60,956 bases of DNA, from positions 1-60,956 of the forward strand of contig NZ_UEGO01000016.1 of NCBI RefSeq assembly GCF_900465345.1, read 5' to 3'. Below the pieces are notes generated by a model. It made no database searches and was not told where the DNA came from. It saw nothing but the letters and a program-made list of their open reading frames with translations. The stretch is from Asaia bogorensis (GTDB lineage Bacteria > Pseudomonadota > Alphaproteobacteria > Acetobacterales > Acetobacteraceae). Both the position numbers and the translations under genes were made by a program. Below, piece by piece: positions 8,122 to 16,807 of the stretch. How positions within the stretch are numbered: the stretch's first letter is position 1; every line of letters starts with the position of its first letter.

Positions 8122-9915
8122 ATGTCCATGAATGTCAGCGAATTCATGTGGAAACGCCTTCAGGAATGGGGGCTGAAAAGGGCCTATGGATATCCGGGTG
8201 ATGGTGCAGGCGGTATCGACGTGGCGCTTCAGCGCGAAATCGATGCCGGGCGTGTGGAATATGTTCAGGTGCGTCATGAGGAAATGGCCGCGTTCATGGC
8301 ATCCGCCCACGCCAAGTTCACGGGTCAGGTCGGGCTCTGCTTCGCCACCTCGGGGCCGGGGGCCATTCACCTGCTCAACGGACTTTATGACGCGAAGCTC
8401 GATCATGTGGGCGTCGTCGCCATCATGGGCCAGCAGGCACGCACCTGTATCGGGTCGAATTACCAGCAGGAAGTCGATCTGCAATCGCTCTGCAAGGATG
8501 TCGGCTCGGAATATATCGTCACCGTTACCGAACCTTCGCAGATGAGGCACGCCATTGATCGCGCCGTGCGTATTGCCCGCGACAAACGTGCCCCCACCAT
8601 CGTGATCGTCCCCAACGACCTGCAGGAGCTGCCCTACAAGGAAGCCCCTGTCGCACATGGCTTTACTCATACCGGCATTGGCGAGACGGTCATCAGCCCC
8701 GTTCCGGAAATGCATGGCCTGCAAGCCGCCGCAGAAATTCTGAATTCCGGCAAAAAAGTCGCCATTCTGGCTGGCGCAGGCGCACTGGAAGCCACGGATG
8801 AGCTGATTGCAATTGCTGACCTGCTTGGCGCCGGCATTGCCAAGGCGCTTCTGGGCAAGGCCGCCGTGCCAGACGAACTGCCATATGTCACCGGCTCACT
8901 TGGCCTGCTCGGCACCAAACCCTCCTGGGACCTGATGAAGGAATGTGACACCTTCCTGATGGTGGGATCGGCCTATCCCTATAGCGAGTTCCTGCCCAAT
9001 CCGGGTCAGGCACGCGGCGTGCAGATCGACATCAACGGCTCCAACCTCTCTTTGCGCTACCCGATGGAAGTCTGCCTGCAAGGCGACAGCGCCGCTACAC
9101 TGCGCGCCCTGATCCCGCTTTTGCAGCGCAAGACCGACCGGAGCTGGCGCGAAAAAATCGAGAAGGAGGTCGAAACGTGGTGGAAGGTTCTCGAAGCCCG
9201 CGCCATGACGGACGCCAACCCGATCAACCCGCAGCGCGTGTTCTGGGAATTGTCACCCCGTTTGCCTGAAAACGCGATCATCACCGCCGATTCAGGCTCG
9301 GTCGCCAACTGGTTTGCGCGGGATCTGAAAATCCGTCGTGGCATGAAGGCCTCGCTCTCGGGCGGCCTTGCCTCGCTTGGGGCTGGCACACCTTATGCGG
9401 TCGCCGCGAAAATGGCCTTTCCTGAACGGACCGTCATTGCTTGCATGGGCGACGGGGCGATGCAGATGAATGGCCTGAACGTGATGATCACGATCTCCAA
9501 ATACTGGAAGCAATGGGAAAATCCTAAACTGATCGTTCTCGTGCTTAACAACCAGGACCTCAATCAGGTGACATGGGAAGAACGCGTCCAGCTTGGCGAG
9601 GGCAAGACGACCGCCACGCAATCCATTCCCGATTTCCCGTATCACAAATACGCCGAATTGCTCGACCTCAAGGGTATTCTGGTCGATCACCCCGATCAAA
9701 TTGCCGGTGCATGGGAAGAGGCCCTGAACGCGGATCGACCTGTTATCCTCGAAGCTCGCACCGATCCCGACGTGCCGCCCCTGCCACCGCACATCACCCT
9801 GCAACAGGCCAAGGCTTTCCTCTCTTCCCTGCCGACCGAACCGGAACTGCTCGATGTGATCCGCGGGTCAGCGAAGGAAATGCTGGCCACGTTCCTGCCT
9901 TCGAAGAAATCCTGA
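8122..9915 (+). CDS. Thiamine-diphosphate enzyme, pyruvate oxidase/PoxB-like
   Basis: A 597-residue enzyme of the acetolactate synthase/pyruvate oxidase superfamily. The N-terminal Pyr domain has the cofactor-activating Glu in RHEEMAAFMASAHAK; the middle domain (about 190-330) has the FAD or nucleotide-binding fold; the C-terminal PP domain has the GDGAMQMNGLN...LNNQDLNQVTWE motif. It probably oxidises or decarboxylates pyruvate or another 2-oxo acid. Unlike E. coli PoxB it shows no clear amphipathic C-terminal membrane peptide. The start at 8122 (MSMNVSEF) was taken because the 13 residues upstream are not family-like. Its stop abuts the next ATG, so it is the first gene of a coupled four-gene cluster with a membrane protein and a GMC dehydrogenase, and may feed electrons to the same acceptor. 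Confidence 0.8.
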   Translation: MSMNVSEFMWKRLQEWGLKRAYGYPGDGAGGIDVALQREIDAGRVEYVQVRHEEMAAFMASAHAKFTGQVGLCFATSGPGAIHLLNGLYDAKLDHVGVVAIMGQQARTCIGSNYQQEVDLQSLCKDVGSEYIVTVTEPSQMRHAIDRAVRIARDKRAPTIVIVPNDLQELPYKEAPVAHGFTHTGIGETVISPVPEMHGLQAAAEILNSGKKVAILAGAGALEATDELIAIADLLGAGIAKALLGKAAVPDELPYVTGSLGLLGTKPSWDLMKECDTFLMVGSAYPYSEFLPNPGQARGVQIDINGSNLSLRYPMEVCLQGDSAATLRALIPLLQRKTDRSWREKIEKEVETWWKVLEARAMTDANPINPQRVFWELSPRLPENAIITADSGSVANWFARDLKIRRGMKASLSGGLASLGAGTPYAVAAKMAFPERTVIACMGDGAMQMNGLNVMITISKYWKQWENPKLIVLVLNNQDLNQVTWEERVQLGEGKTTATQSIPDFPYHKYAELLDLKGILVDHPDQIAGAWEEALNADRPVILEARTDPDVPPLPPHITLQQAKAFLSSLPTEPELLDVIRGSAKEMLATFLPSKKS

Positions 9916-10893
9916 ATGCCGCGTTATAGTGGCCCGCGTGGCGCGGTTGGCTGGGCCCTCGGCCTGACCGGCGCGCTCACAGCGGCGGCCTTCGCTGCCG
10001 CAACGCGGGGCGGGCGCATGAAACGAAAATCCGCCCTTCCCGCCCTTGCGGCCGAGCCGCCTCCCTCGGCGGATCGCGCCAATCTCGCTGCGAGACGCCT
10101 CAACCGTTCCGCCGGCACACTGGCCGCTTCGGTTCTTTTCGACAGTGCCGTCGAGCACTACCGGGGCGATTTTGCGAACAAGGCGATGTACACCCCCCTT
10201 GTTACCTCGGCCCTCGCCCTCGCCGTCTCGGCGCATGGCACGGCGGATAGACGCGCTCATTCGCATCTGGTCCGTGACGGGGTTTATGCCCTGACAGGGC
10301 TCGTGGGGTTGGTAGGCACCGGGTTTCACATCTGGAATGTCGTCCAGAAGCCGGGACGATTCATCTGGCAAAACCTTTTTTACGGGGCACCGCTCGGTGC
10401 GCCCATGGCCATAGGGCTCTCTGGCCTTCTCGGTTTTTTTTCTGAACGAGTGCGCGAGACAAAACCGGGCGACGTGCCGAAACTGTTCGGCCTGCCCGCG
10501 GGGCGCGTCATCGGCGCGGTTACCGGCGCTGGCATGGTCGGCACGACCGGTGAGGCCGGGTTGCTCCACTTCCGCGGCAGTTTCCATGATCCGTTCATGG
10601 TCCTGCCTGTTGCCATGCCGCCTGCCGCTGCCGTGGCCATCACGCATGCCGCGTTGGGCGATGCCCGGACGGACCGCCGCCTGACACGCTGGTGGCTGCG
10701 CGCTACCGCCATCATGGGTGTGTCCGGCACCGTCTTCCATGCGATCGGCGTCGGGCGTGACATGGATGGCTGGCGCAACATCCAGCAGAACCTACTCAAT
10801 GGCCCCCCTATCCCGGCCCCGCCCGCCTTCACCGGACTGGCCCTTGCCGGGCTGGCGGCGCTCGATCTGATGGAGGATGACCGCGATGTCTGA
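9916..10893 (+). CDS. Internally duplicated membrane protein of unknown function
   Basis: A 325-residue hydrophobic protein that I cannot name. It consists of two tandem copies of one domain, about residues 70-175 and 207-315. Each copy has H-[YF]-R-G-x-F (His81 and His218), G-T-x-F-H (His138 and His275) and QNL..G.P..AP (152-163 and 291-302). The spacing between the two histidines is exactly 57 residues in both copies and the copy offset is 137. Around these lie about seven hydrophobic segments, and an N-terminal segment at 10-30 could be a signal anchor. Paired conserved His in membrane helices suggests haem or metal binding (inference). It sits between a PoxB-like enzyme and a GMC dehydrogenase that lacks a cytochrome subunit, so a membrane electron-transfer role is plausible. 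Confidence 0.8.
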   Translation: MPRYSGPRGAVGWALGLTGALTAAAFAAATRGGRMKRKSALPALAAEPPPSADRANLAARRLNRSAGTLAASVLFDSAVEHYRGDFANKAMYTPLVTSALALAVSAHGTADRRAHSHLVRDGVYALTGLVGLVGTGFHIWNVVQKPGRFIWQNLFYGAPLGAPMAIGLSGLLGFFSERVRETKPGDVPKLFGLPAGRVIGAVTGAGMVGTTGEAGLLHFRGSFHDPFMVLPVAMPPAAAVAITHAALGDARTDRRLTRWWLRATAIMGVSGTVFHAIGVGRDMDGWRNIQQNLLNGPPIPAPPAFTGLALAGLAALDLMEDDRDV

Positions 10894-11527
10894 GCGCTAT
10901 CCGGGTTATGATGTGCTCAATAAGCGCCTCGGTCCTTCATGGAACGATGCAACGCGCCGCGTGATTGACGAGCGCCTCGCTGTACCACGTGAGGCGCGCT
11001 TTCTGGAGCAGGCGGAATGGCTGACGCTTTGCGCCCTTTGCGACAGGGTTATGCCCCAGCCGAATGATCGCCCGCCCGTTCCGCTTGCTGCCTATGTTGA
11101 CCAGAAGCTGCTGAAGGATGAGCGCCCCGGTTTTCGCGATGCAGCCCTGCCCCCCCAGCGCGAAACATGGAAGAGCGGCCTGGCGGTATTCGAAGCCGAA
11201 GCCCGCGCACGCCACGACGCCTCATTCCACCGTCTATCCGCCGCCGATCAGGAAAACCTGATGCGCGAGGCCGGGGCCGGTCGTCTGGGCCATGCCGGAT
11301 GGAGCGCTGAGCAGATGCAGCTTTTCTTCAATGGGCATGTGCTGACCGATATCCTTTCCGCCTATTACGCCCATCCCACCGCCTGGAGCGAAATCGGGTT
11401 TGGGGGTCCAGCAAGCCCACGGGGCTACGTCCGTATGCAGAATGACCGCCGCGACCCTTGGGAGGCGATCGAAGCCACGCCCAAAACGGTAGAGAAAGTG
11501 CGCAAGGAAAACCGCCATGTCCGATAA
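10886..11527 (+). CDS. Gluconate 2-dehydrogenase subunit 3-like protein
   Basis: A 213-residue protein of the gluconate 2-dehydrogenase subunit 3 family, the small partner of FAD-containing GMC dehydrogenases. The visible features are the family layout of an N-terminal LTLCALCDRVMPQ segment followed by helical regions (LAAYVDQKLL, LSAADQENLMREAGAG, NGHVLTDILSAYYAHPTAWSEIGFGGPASPRGY). The C-terminal YYxHPxAWSEIGFxGPxxPRGY is characteristic. It carries no Tat or Sec signal, whereas classic periplasmic gluconate dehydrogenase small subunits do, so the complex probably faces the cytoplasm. The ATG at 10886 overlaps the preceding gene's end, and its own end overlaps the GMC gene by 11 bases. Confidence 0.82.
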   Translation: MSERYPGYDVLNKRLGPSWNDATRRVIDERLAVPREARFLEQAEWLTLCALCDRVMPQPNDRPPVPLAAYVDQKLLKDERPGFRDAALPPQRETWKSGLAVFEAEARARHDASFHRLSAADQENLMREAGAGRLGHAGWSAEQMQLFFNGHVLTDILSAYYAHPTAWSEIGFGGPASPRGYVRMQNDRRDPWEAIEATPKTVEKVRKENRHVR

Positions 11528-13166
11528 TCCCTTGCTCACACCACGCGCCATCGATGGCCGCGCACCCGATGTCTTTCGCAAGGGCGAATGGGTGCCCATG
11601 CGCGAATATGCGCAGAATGAGCCGGTGGATTTCGTGGTGATTGGCACTGGGGCGGGTGGCGGTCCCCTGATCGCCCGTCTGGCTGAGATGGGTTACTCGG
11701 TCATCGGGTTCGATGCAGGTGCGTATTTCAGGCCGCTTGAGGATTTTGCTTCTGACGAGACCAGTCAGAGCCAGCTTTACTGGACCGATGAGCGTCTGAT
11801 CGATGGGGCAAATCCGATCAAGATGGGCAGCAATAACAGCGGCAAGGCTGTTGGCGGCTCGACGGTCCATTTCGCTATGGTTTCATTACGATTCAGGCCC
11901 GAATGGTTCCAGTCGCGCACCAAGATGGGTTATGCGGTCGACTGGCCGCTCGATTGGCGCGAGATGTGGTCGTATTACGACAAGGCCGAACGCGACCTCG
12001 CCATTGCCGGGCCGATTTCCTACCCCTGGGGGCCAAAACGGCCACGCTATCCCTATCGTGCACATGAATTTGGCGGCGCGGCGGAGTGGCTGGCGCGTGG
12101 TGCCGAGGCAATGGGCTATCAATGGTCTGAAACGCCTCTCGCCACGGTCTCGGCACCGCGCGGCGACTCCCCCTCTTGCGTTTATCGTGGCTTCTGTCGT
12201 GTCGGGTGCTCGACCAACGCCAAGCAGAGCCAGCTTGTGACCTATATCCCCCGTGCCCTGAAGGCCGGTGCCGAGATACGTGATCTTGCCATGGTGGGAC
12301 GCATAGAGACCAATGCGCAGGGTGTCGCGACCGGTGTGCATTATCATCGCGAAGGGACGTGGCATTTCCAGAAGGCGAAACAGGTCATCGTTGCCGGTTA
12401 TGCCATCGAGACGCCGCGGCTATTGCTCAACTCGGCCACAGACCGCTTTCCGCAAGGGCTCGGCAATCGATCGGGTTATTTGGGGCGCAACCTCATGGTG
12501 CAGTCCAATCAGGCTGTTTATGGCAAGATGAAAGAGACGGTGCGCTGGAACAAGGGTCCGCCCTCTCTCACCATCACCGAGCACTGGAACTATGAGGACA
12601 AGAAGGATTTCTTTGGCGGGTATTGCTGGATGGCCCAGGGTCCCCTCCCGCTGGAATGGTCCTCTGCCGTTTCATCCTCGCGCGGGCTGTGGGGCGAGGC
12701 GCTGCGCCAGAAAATGATGGATTACAACCATCAGGTCGGCCTCAAGATGGTAGGGGAAATGCTTCCCAGCATGAATAACCGCGTGACGCTGGCTGATGAG
12801 AAAGACCAGTACGGCCTGCCCATCACACGTATCACCTATGGCTGGCAGGATAACGACAAGGTCATGATCCAGCATGCTCTGGGCGAAATGCAGCGCTCAC
12901 TCGAACTCATTGGCGCGCAAGATATCTGGCGTCAGGAAAACGATACCAACCATCTGGCGGGAACGGCGCGGATGGGGTTTACGGCAGAAACATCGGTGGT
13001 CGATGCCGATTGTCGCAGCTGGGACGTCCCCAATCTGTGGATCTGCGACGGGTCGATTTTCCCGACCACAGGGGGCGTCAATCCCTCATTGACCATTACC
13101 GCCATTGCCTTGCGCACCGCCGACCGCATCCAGACACTGCATCGTCAGGGAAAGATCTCGCTTTGA
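11517..13166 (+). CDS. GMC-family FAD dehydrogenase (gluconate 2-dehydrogenase large-subunit type)
   Basis: A 549-residue flavoprotein with the N-terminal Rossmann motif DFVVIGTGAGGGPLIARLAEMG (about 39-60) and ...VIGFDAG, an FAD-contact GGSTVHFA segment, a Cys-containing CRVGCSTNAKQSQLVTYIPRALKAG region and the C-terminal GMC signature NHLAGTARMG plus GGVNPSLTITAIALRTAD. It oxidises an alcohol or sugar acid and passes electrons on. No cytochrome c subunit gene follows, unlike the three-gene gluconate and sorbitol dehydrogenases of acetic acid bacteria, and no signal peptide is present. The upstream small subunit and duplicated membrane protein are the obvious partners. Substrate unknown. Confidence 0.85.
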   Translation: MSDNPLLTPRAIDGRAPDVFRKGEWVPMREYAQNEPVDFVVIGTGAGGGPLIARLAEMGYSVIGFDAGAYFRPLEDFASDETSQSQLYWTDERLIDGANPIKMGSNNSGKAVGGSTVHFAMVSLRFRPEWFQSRTKMGYAVDWPLDWREMWSYYDKAERDLAIAGPISYPWGPKRPRYPYRAHEFGGAAEWLARGAEAMGYQWSETPLATVSAPRGDSPSCVYRGFCRVGCSTNAKQSQLVTYIPRALKAGAEIRDLAMVGRIETNAQGVATGVHYHREGTWHFQKAKQVIVAGYAIETPRLLLNSATDRFPQGLGNRSGYLGRNLMVQSNQAVYGKMKETVRWNKGPPSLTITEHWNYEDKKDFFGGYCWMAQGPLPLEWSSAVSSSRGLWGEALRQKMMDYNHQVGLKMVGEMLPSMNNRVTLADEKDQYGLPITRITYGWQDNDKVMIQHALGEMQRSLELIGAQDIWRQENDTNHLAGTARMGFTAETSVVDADCRSWDVPNLWICDGSIFPTTGGVNPSLTITAIALRTADRIQTLHRQGKISL

Positions 13167-13187
13167 TCACCCCCTGACGCTGGGCCC

Positions 13188-13793
13188 TCAGTCGGCACGC
13201 AGGAACAGCACGACGCCGAGCGAGGCCTTGTCCAGATCGATCCTCACCCGGCTTTCATCCCGGACTGGCATGAAAGCCAAACTGAACGGCGCGAACCGGG
13301 TGAGGCGCGGACCTGTGAAAGGCTCGCCCGAATTCCAGCCGGCTTCATCATGACCATAGGCGCAGAACAGCGACAGACGCCCTCCCGGCTCAGGCTGCCC
13401 CCCGGCCACGCCCGTGGTGAGAACCAGACTGATCCGGTTCGATCCTGAGAGAGCCGCGGCAAGCGAGGCGCAATGGGCAAGGTCCTCTGCCAGGAATTCC
13501 GGATATCCTTCATCCGAAACAAGAGCCTGAGCCGCCTGCATCACCTGTTCGACCGTTCCTGAGAGCGAGAGCGGCTCCAGAGGCGGCAAGGCCTCTCTCA
13601 TGGCCTCCACCCAGCTCTGTGGAGGTCGGCGCGTCCAGATGACCATATCGAGATCCTGACGGGTCAGGCTTGCCAGTGTGTCCTCCAGATTACCGGCGCG
13701 GACATGGGGAACCTGGCCTGACAGGGAAGCCATCCCGTGCAGCATATCCTGCCCGTCGGGCCAGCTCTCAATGGCGAACATGCAACCCCGCAT
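13188..13793 (-). CDS. Degenerate DUF1826-like protein (putative)
   Basis: A 201-residue protein downstream of, and overlapping by 26 bases, the DUF1826 gene. The phrase LDMVIWTRRPPQSWVEAMREALPP resembles the typical N-terminus of DUF1826 proteins (..aiWrRplp..), and LSLFCAYGHDEAGW resembles their CTYxGPGTEW segment. However, the diagnostic CxxFHxD motif and the HRSP motif are missing. My reading is a diverged paralogue that has lost the putative metal ligands; this is inference from eye alignment. It is co-transcribed with the intact copy and so should share its Zur control. Confidence 0.65.
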   Translation of the reverse strand: MRGCMFAIESWPDGQDMLHGMASLSGQVPHVRAGNLEDTLASLTRQDLDMVIWTRRPPQSWVEAMREALPPLEPLSLSGTVEQVMQAAQALVSDEGYPEFLAEDLAHCASLAAALSGSNRISLVLTTGVAGGQPEPGGRLSLFCAYGHDEAGWNSGEPFTGPRLTRFAPFSLAFMPVRDESRVRIDLDKASLGVVLFLRAD

Positions 13794-14463
13794 CGTCGTC
13801 CGGCGCGTACCCGTCCTGCGGGGTCAGGCCGCGATCAGCTATGTCATGGTCCTCTTCGCAGCAGGCATCAATCAGACCTTCATGCCCCAGCACGGTCTCG
13901 TCAATCGTCAGCAGCAGCCTCCCCCCGACCTGAAGCTGTGCCGCTGTCATCGGTGGAGACCGATGTCGCACCGTGCATTGATCGGACCAGTCGGGATGGG
14001 CCGTCCCTGCCAGAAGGACAACCGCCCCTGGTGGGGTATCCTCGATATGGGCGCCGTCATCGCGTGTCCATTGCACGCCCGGCCCGACATAGCTGCGCAA
14101 CAGCCGCAAGGCGAGGTGATCGACATGGAATTTTCGGCAGCTATCCGTCACGATCCGCTCAAGCCTGACTCGCATGACAGAGTGCCCCGTCATATCCGCG
14201 TAGAGCGACACAAGCGACATGATATCCTCGCGCAAGGCGTCGAACGTGCCCTGCATGGCATCGGCCAGCTTCACCCCCAGTTCATCACGCGTACCGCGCA
14301 GCACAATCACGGCGGGACGGGTCGCAAGGTAGCGATAGGCCGCATCGCGCACCTCTGCGTGCAAGCCCAGTGGCAGCGTCGTCAGGTCGCCGGAAGGGAG
14401 TGTGACCGCCAGCGGGCTTTTACGGAAGGCGAGGATACGTCGCGTCGGGCAAGAATCAATCAT
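13768..14463 (-). CDS. DUF1826 protein, zinc-homeostasis associated
   Basis: A 231-residue DUF1826 protein. The conserved core CRKFHVDHLALRLLRSYVGPG (Cys-x-x-Phe-His-x-Asp, about 109-129) and the later VRHRSPP are the family hallmarks and look like metal ligands. DUF1826 genes are repeatedly found beside COG0523 GTPases under Zur control, and both conditions hold here: a perfect Zur palindrome ends 18 bases before its ATG, and a GTPase of that class is divergent. The biochemical role of the family is not established; a zinc-sparing or zinc-transfer function is inferred. The ribosome site GAGGG lies 8 bases before the start. Confidence 0.82.
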   Translation of the reverse strand: MIDSCPTRRILAFRKSPLAVTLPSGDLTTLPLGLHAEVRDAAYRYLATRPAVIVLRGTRDELGVKLADAMQGTFDALREDIMSLVSLYADMTGHSVMRVRLERIVTDSCRKFHVDHLALRLLRSYVGPGVQWTRDDGAHIEDTPPGAVVLLAGTAHPDWSDQCTVRHRSPPMTAAQLQVGGRLLLTIDETVLGHEGLIDACCEEDHDIADRGLTPQDGYAPDDDAGLHVRH

Positions 14464-14481
14464 GGGTGGCCCTCAGAATAA

Positions 14482-14499
14482 GTTATGTTATAACATAAC
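14482..14499. promoter_or_regulatory. Zur box (perfect 18-bp palindrome)
   Basis: GTTATGTTATAACATAAC is a perfect inverted repeat with the TGTTATAACA core typical of proteobacterial Zur operators. It lies between the divergent DUF1826 gene (18 bases away) and COG0523 GTPase gene (50 bases away), so one site can repress both when zinc is sufficient. Confidence 0.88.
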
Positions 14500-14549
14500 A
14501 GTTCTAGCAAAGATTTCAATCCTTCCCCGTTCCCTTGCCCGAGCGCCTC

Positions 14550-15827
14550 ATGTCCGATTCATCCAGCCTTTCCCCCGCTCATCTGTTCGGCGAGAGTGCC
14601 GAAACCCTCGCGACCAATAAGGGAGACCGTGACACGCGCCTGCCGGTGACCATCCTCTCAGGGTATCTCGGCGCAGGAAAAACCACGCTGATGAACCATC
14701 TGTTGCATAACCGCGAAGGCTTGCGGATAGCGGTGATCGTCAATGACATGAGTGAGGTGAATATCGATTCCGCACTCATTCGCGCTGGCCATAGCGATCT
14801 GACGCGTGCAAAGGAAAATCTCGTTGAGATGACCAATGGATGCATCTGCTGCACCCTGCGCGACGACCTTCTGACGGAGATCAGCCGCATTGCCGCCCTT
14901 GATCGCTTTGACTACCTGCTGATTGAGTCAACAGGTATTGCAGAGCCTATGCCCATTGCCGCCACATTCGAGTTTCGTGACGAGGCAGGGCATAGTCTGA
15001 GCGACGTGGCGCGGCTCGATACGATGGTGACGGTGGTCGATGCGGTCAATCTGCTCAATGACTTCTCCTCCACCGATTTCCTGCATGAGCGGGGTGAGAG
15101 CGCTGGCGAGGATGACCACCGCAGCCTTGTCGATCTCCTGACGGAGCAGATCGAATTTGCCGATGTCATCGTGCTCAACAAGATCGATACGGCAAGCGAG
15201 GCGCAGCGCCGGGTCGCACGCTCCATCATCAACGCCCTCAATAGCGAGGCCCGGATGATCGAAACCTCGGAGAGCCGTCTTGCCTCGCGGAAGGTGCTTG
15301 ATACCGGCCTTTTCGATTTCGAGCGGGCCCATCGCCATGCCCGCTGGTTTCAGGAACTCTATCACCCGCACATGCATGCGCCGGAGACCGACGCCTATGG
15401 CGTGACCAGCTTCGTCTATCGCGCCCGACAACCCTTCGAGCCGGAAGCCTTCGCTTCACTGATCGCCCGCTCATGGCCGGGGCTTGTGCGCGCCAAAGGG
15501 TATTTCTGGCTGGCAACCCGCCCCGACTGGGTGGGCGAGCTGAGCATTGCCGGCTCGCTGGCGCGCAACCAGGCCGCCGGGCGCTGGTGGGTGAGTATCC
15601 CTGCAGCAGACTGGCCGAATGATGCTGAATGGCGGCAAACACTCGATGCGCTATGGGACCATTGCTATGGCGACCGCAGGCAGGAGCTCGTTTTTATCGG
15701 TGCCAACCTGAACGAGGCCGCCTTGCGTCAGGCGCTTGACGCGTGCCTGATCACACCGCCCGATACCGGCGCTTTCGACCCCGGTCGTTACGCCGATTTA
15801 CCGGACCCTTTTCTCAAATGGGAATAG
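14550..15827 (+). CDS. COG0523 GTPase, Zur-regulated zinc metallochaperone
   Basis: A 425-residue G3E GTPase of the CobW/ZigA/ZNG1 group. Walker A is GYLGAGKTT (38-46); the metal motif is [11 protein letters not shown] (97-107, CxCC); further GTPase motifs are ESTGIAEP and NKID. The C-terminal CobW domain begins around residue 280 ([21 protein letters not shown]). These enzymes use GTP to deliver zinc to client proteins during zinc starvation. The ATG at 14550 was preferred to a TTG at 14535. No strong ribosome site is seen, so the transcript may have a very short leader. The Zur box 50 bases upstream fixes its regulation. Confidence 0.88.
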   Translation: MSDSSSLSPAHLFGESAETLATNKGDRDTRLPVTILSGYLGAGKTTLMNHLLHNREGLRIAVIVNDMSEVNIDSALIRAGHSDLTRAKENLVEMTNGCICCTLRDDLLTEISRIAALDRFDYLLIESTGIAEPMPIAATFEFRDEAGHSLSDVARLDTMVTVVDAVNLLNDFSSTDFLHERGESAGEDDHRSLVDLLTEQIEFADVIVLNKIDTASEAQRRVARSIINALNSEARMIETSESRLASRKVLDTGLFDFERAHRHARWFQELYHPHMHAPETDAYGVTSFVYRARQPFEPEAFASLIARSWPGLVRAKGYFWLATRPDWVGELSIAGSLARNQAAGRWWVSIPAADWPNDAEWRQTLDALWDHCYGDRRQELVFIGANLNEAALRQALDACLITPPDTGAFDPGRYADLPDPFLKWE

Positions 15828-15856
15828 GGAAAGCTGGCGGAAGCAGTTGCCAACGC

Positions 15857-16807
15857 TCAACGTACAGCAGGACGGGTCTGGCGGCTGATGAAGATAGCCA
15901 GAAGGATAATCGCGCCCTTGATGACATTCTGCACATAGGGCGAGATATTCATGAGATTGAGGCCATTATTGAGCACGCCCAGAAGAAGCGCACCGATCAG
16001 CGTGCCAATGATCGAGCCGCGCCCGCCAGAAATCGCCGTCCCGCCCAGCACAACGGCAGCGATGGCATCGAGTTCGAACCCCATACCGGCATTGGGCTGG
16101 CCGCTCATGAGGCGCGAGCTGAGCAGGATCCCCGCAATCGCTGCTGTCACACCGCTTATGAGATACACGATGACCTTGTAGCGACGCGCATCGATACCAG
16201 AGAGACGCACGGCGTCCTCATTGCCGCCGATGGCGAAGATATAGCGCCCAACCGGCATTTTCTCGAGCAACACATAGGCCACCACAAATGTCAGCGCCAT
16301 GATCACAATAGGGGTCTGCACCCCTAGAATGGTGCCACGCCCCAGAAAGCCGAACCAATCGGGCAGACCGGTAACCGGATAGCCATTGGTGTAAATCAGC
16401 CCCAGCCCGCGCGCGATGCTCATTGAGGCGAGCGTGACAATGATGGGGGGCATACGCAGACCGGCAATGCACAGCCCGTTGCCGAGCCCGAACACCATGC
16501 CTGCTCCAATCCCCGCGAGGATGGCCACGACGCCTGATACCCCGCTGGCAAGTAGCCCTGCGGTGAGCGTACCTGTGAGAGCCATAGTGGCACCGACAGA
16601 CAGATCGATCCCACCTGTCAGGATCGCAAAAGTCATACCAACCGAAATGATGGCGTTGATCGAGACCTGACGGCCGATATTCTCCAGATTGCCCAGCGAC
16701 AGGAAGCGGCTGTTGAGAAACATCATGCCGATGACGACCACGATGAGCCCCATGGCAGGCAAAAACGCGGTCGAGCGCCGTGATAGCGCCACAAGGGAGT
16801 CACGCAT
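15857..16807 (-). CDS. Sugar/polyol ABC transporter permease (RbsC type)
   Basis: A 316-residue inner-membrane permease of the ribose/autoinducer group with about ten hydrophobic segments. Family features: [18 protein letters not shown] (the EAA-like loop region), [23 protein letters not shown] and [23 protein letters not shown]. The start at 16807 has GGGAG 10 bases upstream and overlaps the ATPase stop by 8 bases, the usual coupling of these subunits; a longer frame to 16906 lies inside the ATPase gene. It is the last gene of the polyol operon. Confidence 0.88.
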   Translation of the reverse strand: MRDSLVALSRRSTAFLPAMGLIVVVIGMMFLNSRFLSLGNLENIGRQVSINAIISVGMTFAILTGGIDLSVGATMALTGTLTAGLLASGVSGVVAILAGIGAGMVFGLGNGLCIAGLRMPPIIVTLASMSIARGLGLIYTNGYPVTGLPDWFGFLGRGTILGVQTPIVIMALTFVVAYVLLEKMPVGRYIFAIGGNEDAVRLSGIDARRYKVIVYLISGVTAAIAGILLSSRLMSGQPNAGMGFELDAIAAVVLGGTAISGGRGSIIGTLIGALLLGVLNNGLNLMNISPYVQNVIKGAIILLAIFISRQTRPAVR

